A DNA stretch of 64,000 nt from Tenodera sinensis. Its lineage: Eukaryota; Arthropoda; Insecta; Mantodea; Mantidae. Below are positions 23,080-34,433 of this stretch, in pieces (within the stretch, counting starts at the first letter, position 1; each line of letters opens with the position of its first letter). The notes beneath the pieces are model-generated. The model was not told where the DNA came from. It did not search any database and saw only the letters and a list, made by a program, of their open reading frames with translations. The position numbers and the translations under genes are program-made. The stretch lies in contig CM060962.1 of assembly GCA_030765045.1 (NCBI GenBank), positions 93,778,412 through 93,842,411 of the forward strand. The letters run 5' to 3'.

Positions 23080-24660
23080 AGATGAGTCAATAACATCTGC
23101 AGGTTCATCTTTTACTGAATGTATCATTGATGCCATTTATGGTGCTTGTTATGGTGTATTGTTGAATCTTACCAAAGCATTTGACTTTGTAGACAAAAGA
23201 TGTTACTTAATAAGTTATGCAATTTTGGAGTAAAAGACATTTTACTTGACCTTACAAAGTCTTATGACTAATAGAACTCAGTTGTTGAAGTAAATTACAT
23301 CCACAGAGTTTTCACATCTCGGAGTGAAGATATAGTATCTGGAGTTCCTTAGGGTTCTATATTGGGACCATTGTTATTTCTATTGTACAGTAATGATATT
23401 GCTAAGATCTACCTAATAATGTTATCTTAAGTCTGTATGCTGATTACACAATGAGTTTTAAGAATAAGGATCTCCTTATATTAGAAATACAAATGAATGA
23501 AGCTGTAAACGCAGTAACCCAACAGTTGAACAATTTAAAACTAGGTGTTAATGTTAAAAAAGTGAACTTGTAGTTTTTAGCTTTAGAAACACCAATTTTG
23601 AACCTCATTTGTTTTTAGATAATTATATAATTTTACCTGTGGAAGTAGTTAACATTGTTGGTGTAACTGTTGATAGTAAATTATCATGGAACAAACTTAT
23701 TAGTAAAAGTGAAACAAAATTATGTTCCACACTTTTCTTCCTGCATGATATATCAATATTTATATCAGCTGAAACTGCAAATATAGTATATTTTTCTTTA
23801 ATCCACTCAGCAGTTACATATGGAATTGAATTCTAGGGAGCAATGTCTAAAGTTAATTTAAAGAGAATTTGTATGCCACAAAAACAAGCTCTCAAATACA
23901 AGGCAAAATTGCTTATGAACAGTTCATGTAGGGAACCATTTAAAACTTTGTCAATTCTAAATCTTCCTATCATTTTTATGTTAAAATTGCTTTTATGTAT
24001 ACATATATAGCAAATCACTTCCACAATATTCATCAATTCATAATCTCAACATAAGGGGAAAACAGGAGCTGATAATTCAAACATAGATTAAGATTATATG
24101 AAAAAAAAGACTTATATGGATTAGATTACATTGAATTGCACTCAGCAAGTTCACAAGTAGCCATGAAGGACCATGAACATTGAATATGTCAATGGAGATG
24201 TACAGTATAGCATAAAAACACATTATATACAGGCACAGAAAACAAAACAGGGACAACTGAGAAACACAACCAAATCTTCCCTGTAGTTATAAAAGCAACA
24301 TAATGTACTTTTACAAATTGAACTTCGTTATAAACTTTCACTAGGCTTTTCCTGCAATTTTCCATTATTTAGTTATATAATTAGCAATGAATGGCATCTT
24401 TTGTCAGCTATTCAATACATATATGTACATTTAAGTAGCTTTTGAATGGGCATCAAATGTCCTTTACAATGATTTGTCACTAAAGAAGCTAGAGACTACT
24501 TACAAAGTTACATAAGCATTAACAGGGTAAATTTTCATTCAGATAGGTAGTAAATTATTTAATAAACTACCAATCAACTTTTGGAATAACACCACATTTA
24601 AAACATTTAAATACACATTAACAAAATATCTGATAAATAAAGTACAGTAGAGTATCAATT
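23080..24660 (+). pseudogene. Non-LTR retrotransposon reverse transcriptase, decayed and interrupted
   Basis: Shifting plus-strand frames give RT motifs in order: LTKAFDFVDK, then VSGVP-stop-GSILGPLLFLL with a TAG inside, then LYADYT where the family has YADD, so the second catalytic Asp is lost. After this come the stretch VNIVGVTVDSKLSWNK, then IVYFSLIHSAVTYGIEF and the tail QALKYKAKLLMNSSCREPF. The frame is lost near 24113, and the expected C-terminal block (LFNKLPINFWNNTTFKTF) appears at about 24545..24640, after an unrelated repeat. It is a dead LINE copy in antisense orientation to the host gene; the clade was not decided. Confidence 0.85.
24113..24530 (-). repeat. Dispersed repeat nested in a LINE; partner at 27672..27915
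   Basis: The stretch beginning GGATTAGATTACATTGAATT shares CAAGTTCACAAGTAGCC-like, GAACATT, ATGTACAGTATxGCATAAAA and TTCCCTGTAGTTATA blocks with 27672..27915 in the same orientation. It separates two parts of the LINE at 23080..24660, so it inserted into that LINE later. The TTAGATTAGATT edge may be the tail of a minus-strand retroelement. The right boundary is approximate. Confidence 0.65.
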
Positions 24661-24849
24661 AATTTTTAAATGATAATAGTACCCTATCTAACCCCTGCTA
24701 GCATATGTGCAGATAATATGTACAGTCTAGTGCATGGAAACCTGCTGATATGATGACACCTGTTTAAGTTGGTAGGTGAATGGCACCACTCCTCTGCCAT
24801 GCCTCCAGTTCAAATCCATGTCAGTTATTGCAAGGCTTGATTGGTTATA

Positions 24850-25690
24850 TGTGCCTGTCCTTTGTTTTGCGGTGATGGAGGCAAACCACAGGCCCAGACA
24901 GTTTTAGATGCATTGAAAAATATATTTCAGAATAAGTATTTTCTTAATTTGATTATATTATCAACAGTTGTAGAGGAAAGGAGCACTGATGTGACAAGCC
25001 ATGAATGGACACAGGGAGGATACCAACTATACCATACAGTGACAATACTTTCTGTGCATGGATTCCACGACAAGCTATGCAGCACCCAGAGATTCCACGA
25101 ACCCGGCCCAGATTGTGTGTGTATAAGATGTGATGACCAGTGTGAGAGATATCATGTGCTACACTGTAAGATGAGATCAGAGTCATTGGTGCAATTCTGT
25201 AGAGAGTAAGAAAAATCTTTGCACATTGTGTGTGATTCATATTATTTTTTCAAAAAGACAAATAGTTTGACAAAGATTAAAATTCCAAATCTTTTAAATT
25301 ATTTTCATGACAAATGAAATGTATATCTTCAATTTTCTGGGAATAGCCTCTGAGGTCCTTTTCATTCTGGATGGCTTTATGCATAACTGGTAAACCATGA
25401 GAGGGAGACCTTTTGTCTGTCTCTCCAGTCCCCAAAATTGAATCCCAGAGTTGCGATATCAAATCAATTGGAGACTAACACAGTCAGGTCTGTTGACAAC
25501 CCTTCCACTCGGGTTAAATTGTTCCCTTACCCCTTCCCTTGCACTACTCACCTTGGTCATGATCTTTGTTCATAGATCATTGCTTGTGTGTTGAACTTCA
25601 AGTACAAGCCAATAGGACATTAGCACACCTAGGACTGGTGTGGAACACAAATGATGGAGAGGCTCCGCCAACATTAAATGAAGAAGCACA
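24850..25690 (+). pseudogene. LINE C-terminal fragment with zinc-knuckle and 3' UTR-like sequence
   Basis: The frame ending at 25209 reads TDVTSHEWTQGGYQLYHTVT, then a stretch around CVCIRCDDQCERYHVLHC, then MRSESLVQFCRE and a stop. The C-x2-C-x3-C-x2-H-x3-C pattern is the zinc-binding tail found after the reverse transcriptase in some LINEs. A similar tail (CVCELCDQPCGHYHITIC) lies at about 37080..37150. Non-coding sequence to about 25690, ending near AAATGAAGAAG, is probably its 3' UTR. The 5' part is missing, as is usual for LINE insertions. Confidence 0.65.
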
Positions 25691-25859
25691 CTAAAAGTTA
25701 CAACAGCATCGGCACATTTCCATGTACCAAACTGTACATATGCAATTATGTCATTGAATAATTATTATAATTATATGTACACATATATATGTTTTCTATT
25801 TCTATTGCTATGTTTATTATACTACACCTTATACTTTATAAATATTGAACTATGCTCTT

Positions 25860-25920
25860 AAACAAATGAGTGAGTGGCTTTTAAGGACCCATCAACAACA
25901 AGGTCATTTGGGCCTGTTCT
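25860..25920 (-). mobile_element. 3' end of a retroelement with CACTCACTC tail (partner near 54310..54400)
   Basis: On the minus strand it reads GACCTTGTTGTTGATGGG, TCCTTAAAAG, CCACTCACTCATTTG. This matches the order GACCTAGTGGTCGGCGGG, CCCTTAAACAA, TACTCACTCACTC near 54310..54360. Only the 3' end was recognised. Confidence 0.55.
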
Positions 25921-25962
25921 TAAACAATGTTGCAATTATGTGTATACTGTAACATATTAAAA

Positions 25963-26003
25963 GGGCGCTGATGACCTCGAAGTTGAAAACCAAACCAAAC
26001 CAA
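25963..26003 (+). mobile_element. 41-bp 5'-truncated retroelement insertion with 17-bp target-site duplication
   Basis: ACTGTAACATATTAAAA (25946..25962) and ACTGTAACATGTTAAAA (26004..26020) differ at one base and flank 41 bases. These start GGGCGCTGATGACCTCGAAG and end in ACCAAACCAAACCAA. The ACCAA repeat tail and target-site copies show target-primed reverse transcription that stopped almost at once. Confidence 0.85.
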
Positions 26004-26020
26004 ACTGTAACATGTTAAAA

Positions 26021-27536
26021 AGGATTATAAAAATGAATTTGAATTTTGAACTGAAAAAAATAAAGAATGCAGCATTTAGCAGGGAGAAGAGTGCATTTTT
26101 TAAGTATGGAGTAATTTATTGACTCTAGTGAAATATACTTTAAGCATGTATATGTTTATGCTTGGCAGAGCAGCTGGTTGAACAATGACTTTCTGTACCC
26201 AAAGCTATGGTTTGATGCTGCCCAAGGGTGTGCATAAATAATACAGTATTCTTATTTCAGTTTGTTTCCTAGAATATGAACATACTCTTATGGTGCTAAA
26301 TAACTCTTGGTGTTGTTGATTTAGTCTGGCATTTTCTTGGACAAAAATGAACAAATAATTGTGTTTTTAATAAACAAATTAACCAGCATAGGTACACACA
26401 TGGACAAAAAATTGAGTTATGTCTGGAACACACCCGCACCCACACCCACACACATGTCTACGTACATACAGACATACATACATGAGAGATATATAGACAT
26501 ATCTACTTGTTGAAAACTGCAAGTTATTTGGTACCCATAGAGTTGTTCTCTATCGTTTAAGTAGCCTGACATTCCAGACATGACTCTTTTTTTTTTGGGT
26601 CCACAGGGGTATATGAAAACTGAAGAGTTGCTTTCTTTAAAACTTCACAAAAAGTACAATATGTAGATGATTGCCACATTAAAGCAGGATGAAATACAAC
26701 ATTTTGGCATCATTCTAAATGCTTTTGAGAATACTTTAAGTTAATGGATTAAAAATTGCTAAGTTCAAGAGACGAATAATAAAAGTTGTGTCAATACAAA
26801 ATTAAATATTTCTGATAACAATATTCAAAAATTAATGGTGTTCAGGAGATTGAACTTTGCACTTAAGTTAACTATGAAGAACTTAAGAAGGTGCCAGCAA
26901 GTAAGAGACAACAGCTTTTTCCTCTAATCTTCAAAAGTTATTTGTTATAAATTTAATTCTTTGGCAATACTTTATATTTAAATACTCTGTTTGCTCCAGT
27001 TTTCCTTTTAAGGAGCCAACAAGTTTTCTTAATATGTTGTATATTATCTCAGAAAAGTGTTTTGTGAACCACATTCTCAGTCACATTCCTTTCATTTACC
27101 AGGTATACAAAAATATGTTCTAGTAGAAGATAGAAGTATTGGTAGAGCTTGGCTAAGTAATTGTCATAATAACCATGACAATGTGAAGGTAAGTCCCTTC
27201 CCCTTTAGACCTTCAATGGCAACTAAGATTCTTTTAGGGGGTTATAGGCAGTTTGATAGTGCTGTGATTGTCATTGCCTTGCATGGTATGGATGAGTGAC
27301 ATCGCATACACAAAGGATAAAAGTTGTACAAGTGAATAAAAAAACCTCCTGTGCTGACCAGGAATTGAACACAGATTGTCTCACTTTATGTTAACCAGAA
27401 GCATGACCTTTATGCCACAGGGGACAAAATGCTGTTTTAGGATGAACAAATTATATTGCTACACATTGACTGCTGTGCATGTTAAGTAAGCACTTCAGTT
27501 CACATGAAAATTATGTAATTATTTACGATTACTACA
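26021..27536. other. Intron sequence, nothing recognised
   Basis: AT-rich sequence with short CACACC low complexity at about 26430..26450. No gene or element end was recognised. Confidence 0.5.
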
Positions 27537-27660
27537 AGGAGTGTCCGGAAAGTGAGTACCATTTTGTTCTACTGCCACCACAACACTACTATAGTGCCGT
27601 AGGTATATGAATGAGCACTCGTCTCTTTCTTCACTGTTCACTGATGCTATTATAGCCAGA
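27537..27660. mobile_element. Possible mariner-like terminal fragment
   Basis: TACAAGGAGTGTCCGGAAAG at 27534 resembles mariner-type ends, followed by GTGAGTACCATTTTGTT. No partner end or transposase was found, so this is a tentative call. Confidence 0.35.
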
Positions 27661-27671
27661 TTATGTTGTGT

Positions 27672-27915
27672 TTAGATTAGATTGGATTGCATTTAGTGAG
27701 TTCACAAGTAGCCACAAAGGCCCGCGAACATTCAATATTTCAATGGAAATGTACAGTATGGCATAAAAATACATTTTATACAGGTAATATGAGAAAATAA
27801 AAGAAAAGAAGTAGTGATAATTCAGAAATAAAATAAAATTTTCCCTGTAGTTATAGAACTAACATAATGTGTATTTACAAATACAAATTTAACTGCTTTA
27901 AACTTTCATGGTTGT
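27672..27915 (-). repeat. Dispersed repeat, partner of 24113..24530
   Basis: It begins TTAGATTAGATTGGATTGCA and follows the same order of blocks as 24113..24530 (GTTCACAAGTAGCCA, ATGTACAGTATGGCATAAAA, TTCCCTGTAGTTATAGAAC). The TTAGATTAGATT edge suggests the tail of a retroelement on the minus strand. Confidence 0.65.
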
Positions 27916-28380
27916 TAGTGCTCATTCTAAATTTTTAAGACAATTTCTGATCCCATCGACTGTGAAGTGCATTCTGTAACACAGAATGTGAAACCACGCA
28001 AAATTCATCATCAACTTGTACAGATTTATGGTGAAAATGTAATGACAGACGGAATTGTGAGTAAGTGAGGTAAGGCTGGTTCACACCTACTCGACAACAA
28101 GAAGCATAATGATAATGGCAATGGGATACAGGGCAGCACTCAATATTTTGGTTCACAACAACCCAGGAATGAGAATGACAAGATACCAGAAAAGAGAAGT
28201 TGATAATGCACATTACGAATTCATTTGTTTCTGACAACCATATTTTTTCTAGCTAATGGTTAGAAAAGTTCTAGCAGCTTTTTCAGGGCATGGCCACCTT
28301 GAATAATTTCTACAGTGAAAAGCCTAATATGCACAATATGAATCTAACATGCATCTAATATCTTCTTTATCTAGACCTGA

Positions 28381-29180
28381 AAATCCAAAAATGCAATGGA
28401 AGTCTCACTTTTGGCATATACAGGAAACCTATGCATTCAGATAACTACAAAATCCAATTGTTATAGCCCAAAACCACACCAGTATGCTGTTTTCAACAGT
28501 CTGATACAAAGGTTTCTTTATCTACCTATCAACAGAACAGAATTCAACAAAGAAAGAGATAATCCACAGAATTGCTGAAAACAATGGTTTCAATAGAAAA
28601 ACAATAGACAAAAAATCCAAAACGCAAAAAACAAGATTCAAGAAGCCACCAAACTGTCAACAGAAAAAGAAAACTGCAGGTACACAAAGTATACATACCA
28701 TCCAAAAGCTCACACCCAATACCAGAAAATACTCGAAGGTCACACCACATTATTCTAGCACCTAAAAACCCACATTCCATCCAAAATCTACTACACTCTG
28801 AACTGAAGGACACTATACCAGCAATAGAAAAATCAGGAATATATGAATTCAACTGTAAAGGATGCAACAAAATTTATATTGGAAAAACAAAAAGAAAATT
28901 GAAAACAAGGTCTAAAGAACATCTTAGGAATCTAAAGTGTAAACAAGTGGAAAAATTGACAGTAGCAGCACATTTTTGGCTAGAAAACCACAAAATTAAT
29001 CCTGAACCTACATTGTTAAAAAGTATCTTTAATGCAAAACAACTAACAGCCTGAGAGAATATATTCATTCTGAAAAATAAAGCTCAAGTCTTCAACTTTG
29101 AGTTACCCCAGAATGACAATCTCACCAAGAAATTCCTGGAAAAGACTTACCAAAGGATGACAGCATTGCAATCTCTAACA
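28381..29180 (+). pseudogene. Penelope-like element relic: end of RT plus GIY-YIG endonuclease
   Basis: In shifting frames the order is LTFGIYRKPMHSDNYK (fingers-like block of Penelope-type RT), HQYAVFNSLIQRFLYLPINR, then IIHRIAENNGFN, then the endonuclease SGIYEFNCKGCNKIYIGKTK followed by RKLKTRSKEHLRNLK. The GIY and YIG motifs are both intact in sequence and are about ten residues apart, as in this family. After SIFNAKQLTA comes a stop, then ENIFILKNKAQVFNFELP. Penelope-like elements pair a telomerase-like RT with a GIY-YIG nuclease. This copy has several frameshifts and lacks most of the RT. Confidence 0.85.
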
Positions 29181-29415
29181 CTATGACACCATGTTTAACC
29201 AGTAAGTGATGTAGTGTCAGTAAATCCGATTCCCTTTACTATCTAGAGGTTTAATATTTTATGCCTTTTTTTCCAAATCTGATAGTTACTTTCTGGGCAC
29301 ACCTTGTATGTTAGTATATCACATCTAACTTATTTTATTTATTTTTATCTTCCATTTTATATTACTAAATTGCACTGCTCTTATTAAAATGTTGTGTAAC
29401 ATAAAAACGACTTAC

Positions 29416-29562
29416 CCAGGCCAACCTTCAAATGTGGAAACAGTAAATAATGTTAACATTGCTTTGGCAACATCATCAAAATGGAATCTGTTCTGTATCC
29501 ATTTTCTTTCTTCAACTTCTGGCTGATTAATATCTCCATCATCAAAGACCAGATATGTGCCA
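29416..29562 (-). CDS. Ca-alpha1D: Cav1 calcium channel alpha-1 subunit, exon for domain III pore loop
   Basis: The 147-base exon reads GTYLVFDDGDINQPEVEERK, then WIQNRFHFDDVAKAMLTLF, then TVSTFEGWPG. The Glu of TFEGWP is the domain III member of the four-Glu calcium selectivity filter. The first base finishes the codon begun by the exon at 30442 (CA|T, His) and the last two bases begin the Gly finished by the exon at 4949..5149. The acceptor is TTTTCTTAG before 29562 and the donor GG|GTAAGT at 29416. The acidic extracellular turret is L-type-like. The exon is intact and separated from the next exon by a 24-kb intron. Confidence 0.96.
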
Positions 29563-30441
29563 CTAAGAAAAGATACAAAGTAAACAGCAACTGAATTACA
29601 TATTGAGAACTGATTTTAATACATAGTTTCAATACATCTATTTGATTTGGTTTGACTCTAGAAACAACCTAGTTTATATAGTGCAGCTAAAGATAAAATA
29701 AAGCCAATGACATTGAAATTATTATAAAACAAAATGAGGATGATATTCATGGAGTAGACTTTTGCTTTAGAGATCTTGGTATCTTCCTAGTAATTTCATT
29801 GATACATATTGCAATGACCAGCAAATACTGCAATTTTGGTGACTGTATCTTACTGTGATTTTCCTAAATGTTGTTAAATAATTAGAATTTGAGTTGTTTG
29901 GCATGTGTAACATTACAAAATCTTAGCTTTGCTCAATTATGACAGAGAAGCACAATACACTATCCTATCTTGGATCTTCCATTGCATTTAAATCACTGCA
30001 GTTATAATGATGGATTTAGTTTTAGCATACAAGAAGTTTTATTATAATAAAAGCCGAAGCTTAAAATGATACTTTTTAGGAAACTAACTATACATGACTG
30101 GAGATAATTTGAAGGTTTGTTACTGAGATAATGAGGTAATATTAAAACCTTCTCTCATGTTTGATTCATACATGACACAAGGTGCTTAGTAGTACAGCAG
30201 TCCAATTCTTTCAAATAAAATAAATACCTTTATTACAATTATTACCTCATTGATTAATTTCTGAAATATTATAGTAATGAGGTTGTGAAAATCTGTGAAG
30301 AGTAACTGAAGATGCTTAGATGAATGGCACATACAAGGAATATATAATATTTCTGGGCAGCAAAATCAATAACTTACATGTTACTGAACTAAAAAGCTTA
30401 CTGATTCATAATTACAGTGATAGAAAACAATTCAAACTTAC
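29563..30441 (-). other. Intron between the turret and pore-loop exons
   Basis: An 879-base intron with GT at 30441-30440 and AG at 29564-29563. Nothing else was recognised in it. Confidence 0.75.
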
Positions 30442-30494
30442 TGACATTCTGCTTCTGTCATCTTAGAACCATCAGAGCACCGGAAGAATTTTCC
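30442..30494 (-). CDS. Ca-alpha1D: Cav1 calcium channel alpha-1 subunit, 53-base exon for domain III S5-P turret
   Basis: It encodes GKFFRCSDGSKMTEAEC plus two bases of a His codon. It starts in phase 0 after the IIIS5 exon (QLFK-GKFFRC) and ends in phase 2. The acceptor is TGTTCTTTCAG before 30494; the donor is TGTCA|GTAAGT. The Cys residues are in the extracellular loop between IIIS5 and the pore helix, which is disulphide-linked in vertebrate Cav1. Too short for general gene finders; it was found by the gap between flanking exons, whose phases it closes exactly. Confidence 0.93.
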
Positions 30495-33400
30495 CTGAAA
30501 GAACATAATAATGTAGGGAAATTCAGTACAAATCCATATTTGAAAATAAATTGAATGTCTTAATTGTTATTAAGTATTTATGAAGCTTGTTTTAAGAAAA
30601 GCTTCAATGACATGCATTTGAAATTTTGGGAAAAGAGGAGGAGAAAGAATAATCCGGTCTGCAAGTTAAGAAATTTGTTCTAATACGGAACATTTTCATC
30701 AACACTACTGCAGCTGTTCCTTTACACATTAAGATTTATTAATAGCTTACATACTGGCAACCTTGTGGCACCTCTTTACTTCTTACTTATAATACAATCA
30801 CTTTTATGAACAAAAGGAAAATAGGCGAATATTAAATTATTTTTGGTTTTTCCTACCTCTTATAGCCATTCATCCCTGTACCTTAGAAGCAAAGCTTTTT
30901 GTAAATTAATGCTTAAGTTGAGGAAACAAAGCTTCATTTTATGTTAAATTCATGAGGGTGGAGTATATATACCTAACTAATACTATGTATTTTTCAACTT
31001 CCACACAGAATCGTCTGAGCTGATATATCATCTTATGTGAATAGAAAAATTTATGATGAAAGAAAACACACTACATGACACTGCATATAATGTGTTTTGT
31101 AATTGAAGAGATTCAGTTTTAAGTCACAATTAAAGTTTTTGCAACTACACAAGTAGTATAATTTAATTGCTATGCATGAGTCGAATAACACTTAAATCCA
31201 AAATGTATTGTCCAAAGTTTTAAGATATGCAGTAATCCAAATACCCTTTAGTTCAAAATTTCAACACCTAATTCTGACAGTAGAAATTGATTATACCTTT
31301 AAATGAATGGACAACATATGGTGCTATTAAAACCTTATAAACAAAACAATATGGCAAACTTATACATTATATACTGTAGTACTATGTACTTATACCAAGC
31401 ACTGGGAGAGGACAATACATATAAGGCTTCTTCATGCTGTTTACATTTTACCCAATCATTTTTCCTTCTTTTTATTCCTTTGGTAATTTCAAATAGGCAT
31501 GAGCATTTTAAGTGTTTAGCAAACATCTAATTATTGACAAGGCTGTCTTCTATTCTGACAATGTAAGAACATGCTCACAAATTTTCTTTTCCTAACTCAG
31601 CAACTATTAATACAGAAATTACATGCAAGTTATTTGAATATTTCTGTTATCTCTAGTAATATGATTATGCCAAATTATACTCTCTACATAGCTGTTAAAA
31701 CATTACACTGCTTTTGGATAACTGTGAAGAAAGTGCTAGATATAAATTGCATGCCAACTATGAGCATTTCCAAATAGCTTTCACTAACATACAATACAGA
31801 ATTTCATTACATTTTCTATAAAATATTGTGAAAATATATCCCTGCATCTATTTAGCTGCACAATTTATGATTTATTTAAACCTTTATAACAATAAGAAAC
31901 CATATAAGCTTTCAACTTGCAAATATTTATCTACTATATCCAAATTTTCTTATTCTTCTACTTTCATGGATTTAGGCCTTTTACCTGTTTCCCCATCAAG
32001 AAATGGAATATCTCCATCTAGTAAGTGGACGTCCCACTCTTCATTTCCTACTAATATGTCTTTACAAACCAGCAAACCTGATTTCTTTCATGCATACACA
32101 TTTTGCTCCCTTTCCATCATTTGGTTTGGCAAAAACCAATGGATTAAAGTGAGCACCAATGATCTCCACATTTCTAATTTTTTGCTTGCTTCAGTATGTA
32201 ATTACTGCTTTATCAAGTAGTTTTAATTAGCCATTAACTTTTCACATTATATATTGCTACTCACATGTCAATGAAGAACAAATATCTATATACCATTTAC
32301 CAAAGGTCTTCTGAACTTTTAAATGGCATAATTGCGTAAATGAACCCATTGTACAAAGTACAGTTATTTTTTAAGTCTGAATGGAAAGTTCAAGAGGATG
32401 GCTGCACATTCCATGTGCAATCCAAACAATATTGCAAATGTTATAAAAGACCTTAATCAGCTAGCACCATGAATATAAAAGGACTATTTCAATGCTTTGG
32501 TACTATTCTTACTATCGAATGTGGGAATTATATTTGATCCTCTGTATTTTTGTCACATTAGGACATACAAAAAAGAATATACTGAGCATTTTGAGGTCTT
32601 ATGGGGAGTTATGTGTTATAAGGAATTAGAGCTTCTGGTCACAAAAATGGCACATGTAGCCACATGGCCACATGGAATGTCCCATATATGTAATACTTCC
32701 ATATAAAGTCATCTCATGATGATATTCAGTGTGGCCAAAGTAGAGTATACAGTAGTCAAATAATAGGCACAACACACCACGGGCTTAAGCTTTTTGTAGA
32801 AGATAAAATGTATTCTGTCTTGAAGTATATCCACCTTTTATGCTGCGTAAATGAAATATTTTGGTCTAGGAATTTTGTACCTAGGTCAGTGAATGTTTGT
32901 ACGTTTGGACGTAATAGCATTAAAGATTACAATTATACTGCCTTTACAGTTGTCCTTTCCCAATTATTTCCATTCATCATCAGAGTCCACCATCTGTGTT
33001 GCAGTATGCAGTAAGAGCGGTCAATATACACTACCAAAAAAAGCCCTTACTCTAAGTAACATAGCATATTTATAATAGCTATAAGGTTTCTGATGGAAGT
33101 TAGTAAACACATAAGAAATCACAAAATGTAGACATGTTTTGGGCAGTTATTTTATATATGGGGAAAAATATTCTCTTGAACATTTAATCATAGTTTTATA
33201 CAAAGTATTTTCAACCCAAGTCAAAGAAGTCTAATTATGTACAGGTTAATTTACTGCAAGCCACCTCTCAGATCTATGTTTTAACTTTCACATAGCATTA
33301 TATGTATATTTCAAAGTTTTCTTCCAAAGTAATGAAAAATACATGCATCTAAACATAAAACTTGCTTGTTACCATACAAAACTAGTTCTAACAATTGAGG

Positions 33401-34048
33401 CAATATCCGGAAGAAGGGTGTATACAGTAAATAAGTGATTTTAGAAATCTTTATTTAAATGATTGGATCACACAGAGCTAATTGAATTCTATACTCTGAC
33501 AGACAATATTTAGTACAGCTTTTGCCTTGTGTTTTTCTACAATGCCAAATAATTTGAGCAATTTCATGGTAATAATATAAACCCTTATACGCTATTTTCC
33601 TATAAATTAAATTAAGTTGTGTAGAATTATGGAAAACACACTTCTAAACGTTGGAAAAAGTGTATTTAACCCTCAAAAGTATTTATCCTGTAACAATTGA
33701 AGAAAAGATTCATTATCAGGCCTTCAAAAATACATTAAACAAAGAAAGCATATTTGTCAGAGATGAAAGAACATGAACATTCTGTTTGTCTCTGTTCAAT
33801 GACTTTCTTTGAACAGGAAGAACCGTCAGCATCGATATGCAGAAACAAATCTCTTATATCCTTTGGCTTTTCTGCCTTTAAAGGATTAAACCCCTTTCTA
33901 GAAATTATTACATTTGTGAAGTCTCCTGTAGGTACTAGCTTTCCAAACTCAGAACTGGATGCATCTTTCTTTGTATATTAACAACCATAATATGGTACCA
34001 TGGGCTGTAAAATTTCAAAATAATGTATTTTTGTAATTTAAACATCCT
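30495..34048 (-). other. Start of the 20.6-kb intron (30495..51062), nothing recognised
   Basis: AT-rich intron sequence. Short frames (for example 31828..32220) do not resemble known proteins, and no element ends were found. Confidence 0.5.
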
Positions 34049-34063
34049 ATCTTTGGCAATCAA

Positions 34064-34418
34064 CCATTTCCATAGCACAGTTGGTAGCATGCTTGCCTCT
34101 GGTGTGGAGGACCTGAATTTGATCCCTGGTAGCAGCATGGGGATTTTTCCCCTGCTGGGATGTCTGGCACAGGGTGCACTCAGCTTCGTTAGGTCCAAGG
34201 GGGATCAATTGAGGAGCTACTTGATGGAGAAGTAGTAGCCCCAGGTCGTGAAGGCCGCATAACTGTCCGGAAGGGCTTGGAGCTTTGACCACATCCCACC
34301 CTCCAGTACTGCACCCCACAAATGACGCTTGTAGTGGGCAGAGGTGGGGGACGCAGCAGCTGGGCAGCAAGCCTTGGCCCTTCATGGGCCATTGCGCTAG
34401 GGGTTTGGTCTTTTTTTT
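34064..34418 (+). mobile_element. tRNA-derived SINE, family 3, with 15-bp target-site duplication
   Basis: The 355-bp insert is flanked by ATCTTTGGCAATCAA at 34049..34063 and 34419..34433. Its head has an A-box-like TAGCACAGTTGGTAGCATG and a B-box-like GAATTTGATCCC. The body (GCTTCGTTAGGTCCAAGGGG, GGTCGTGAAGGCCGCATAAC) is much more GC-rich than the surroundings. It ends in T8 just before the right target copy, which would also be a pol III stop signal. Only one copy is in the window. Confidence 0.9.
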
Positions 34419-34433
34419 ATCTTTGGCAATCAA

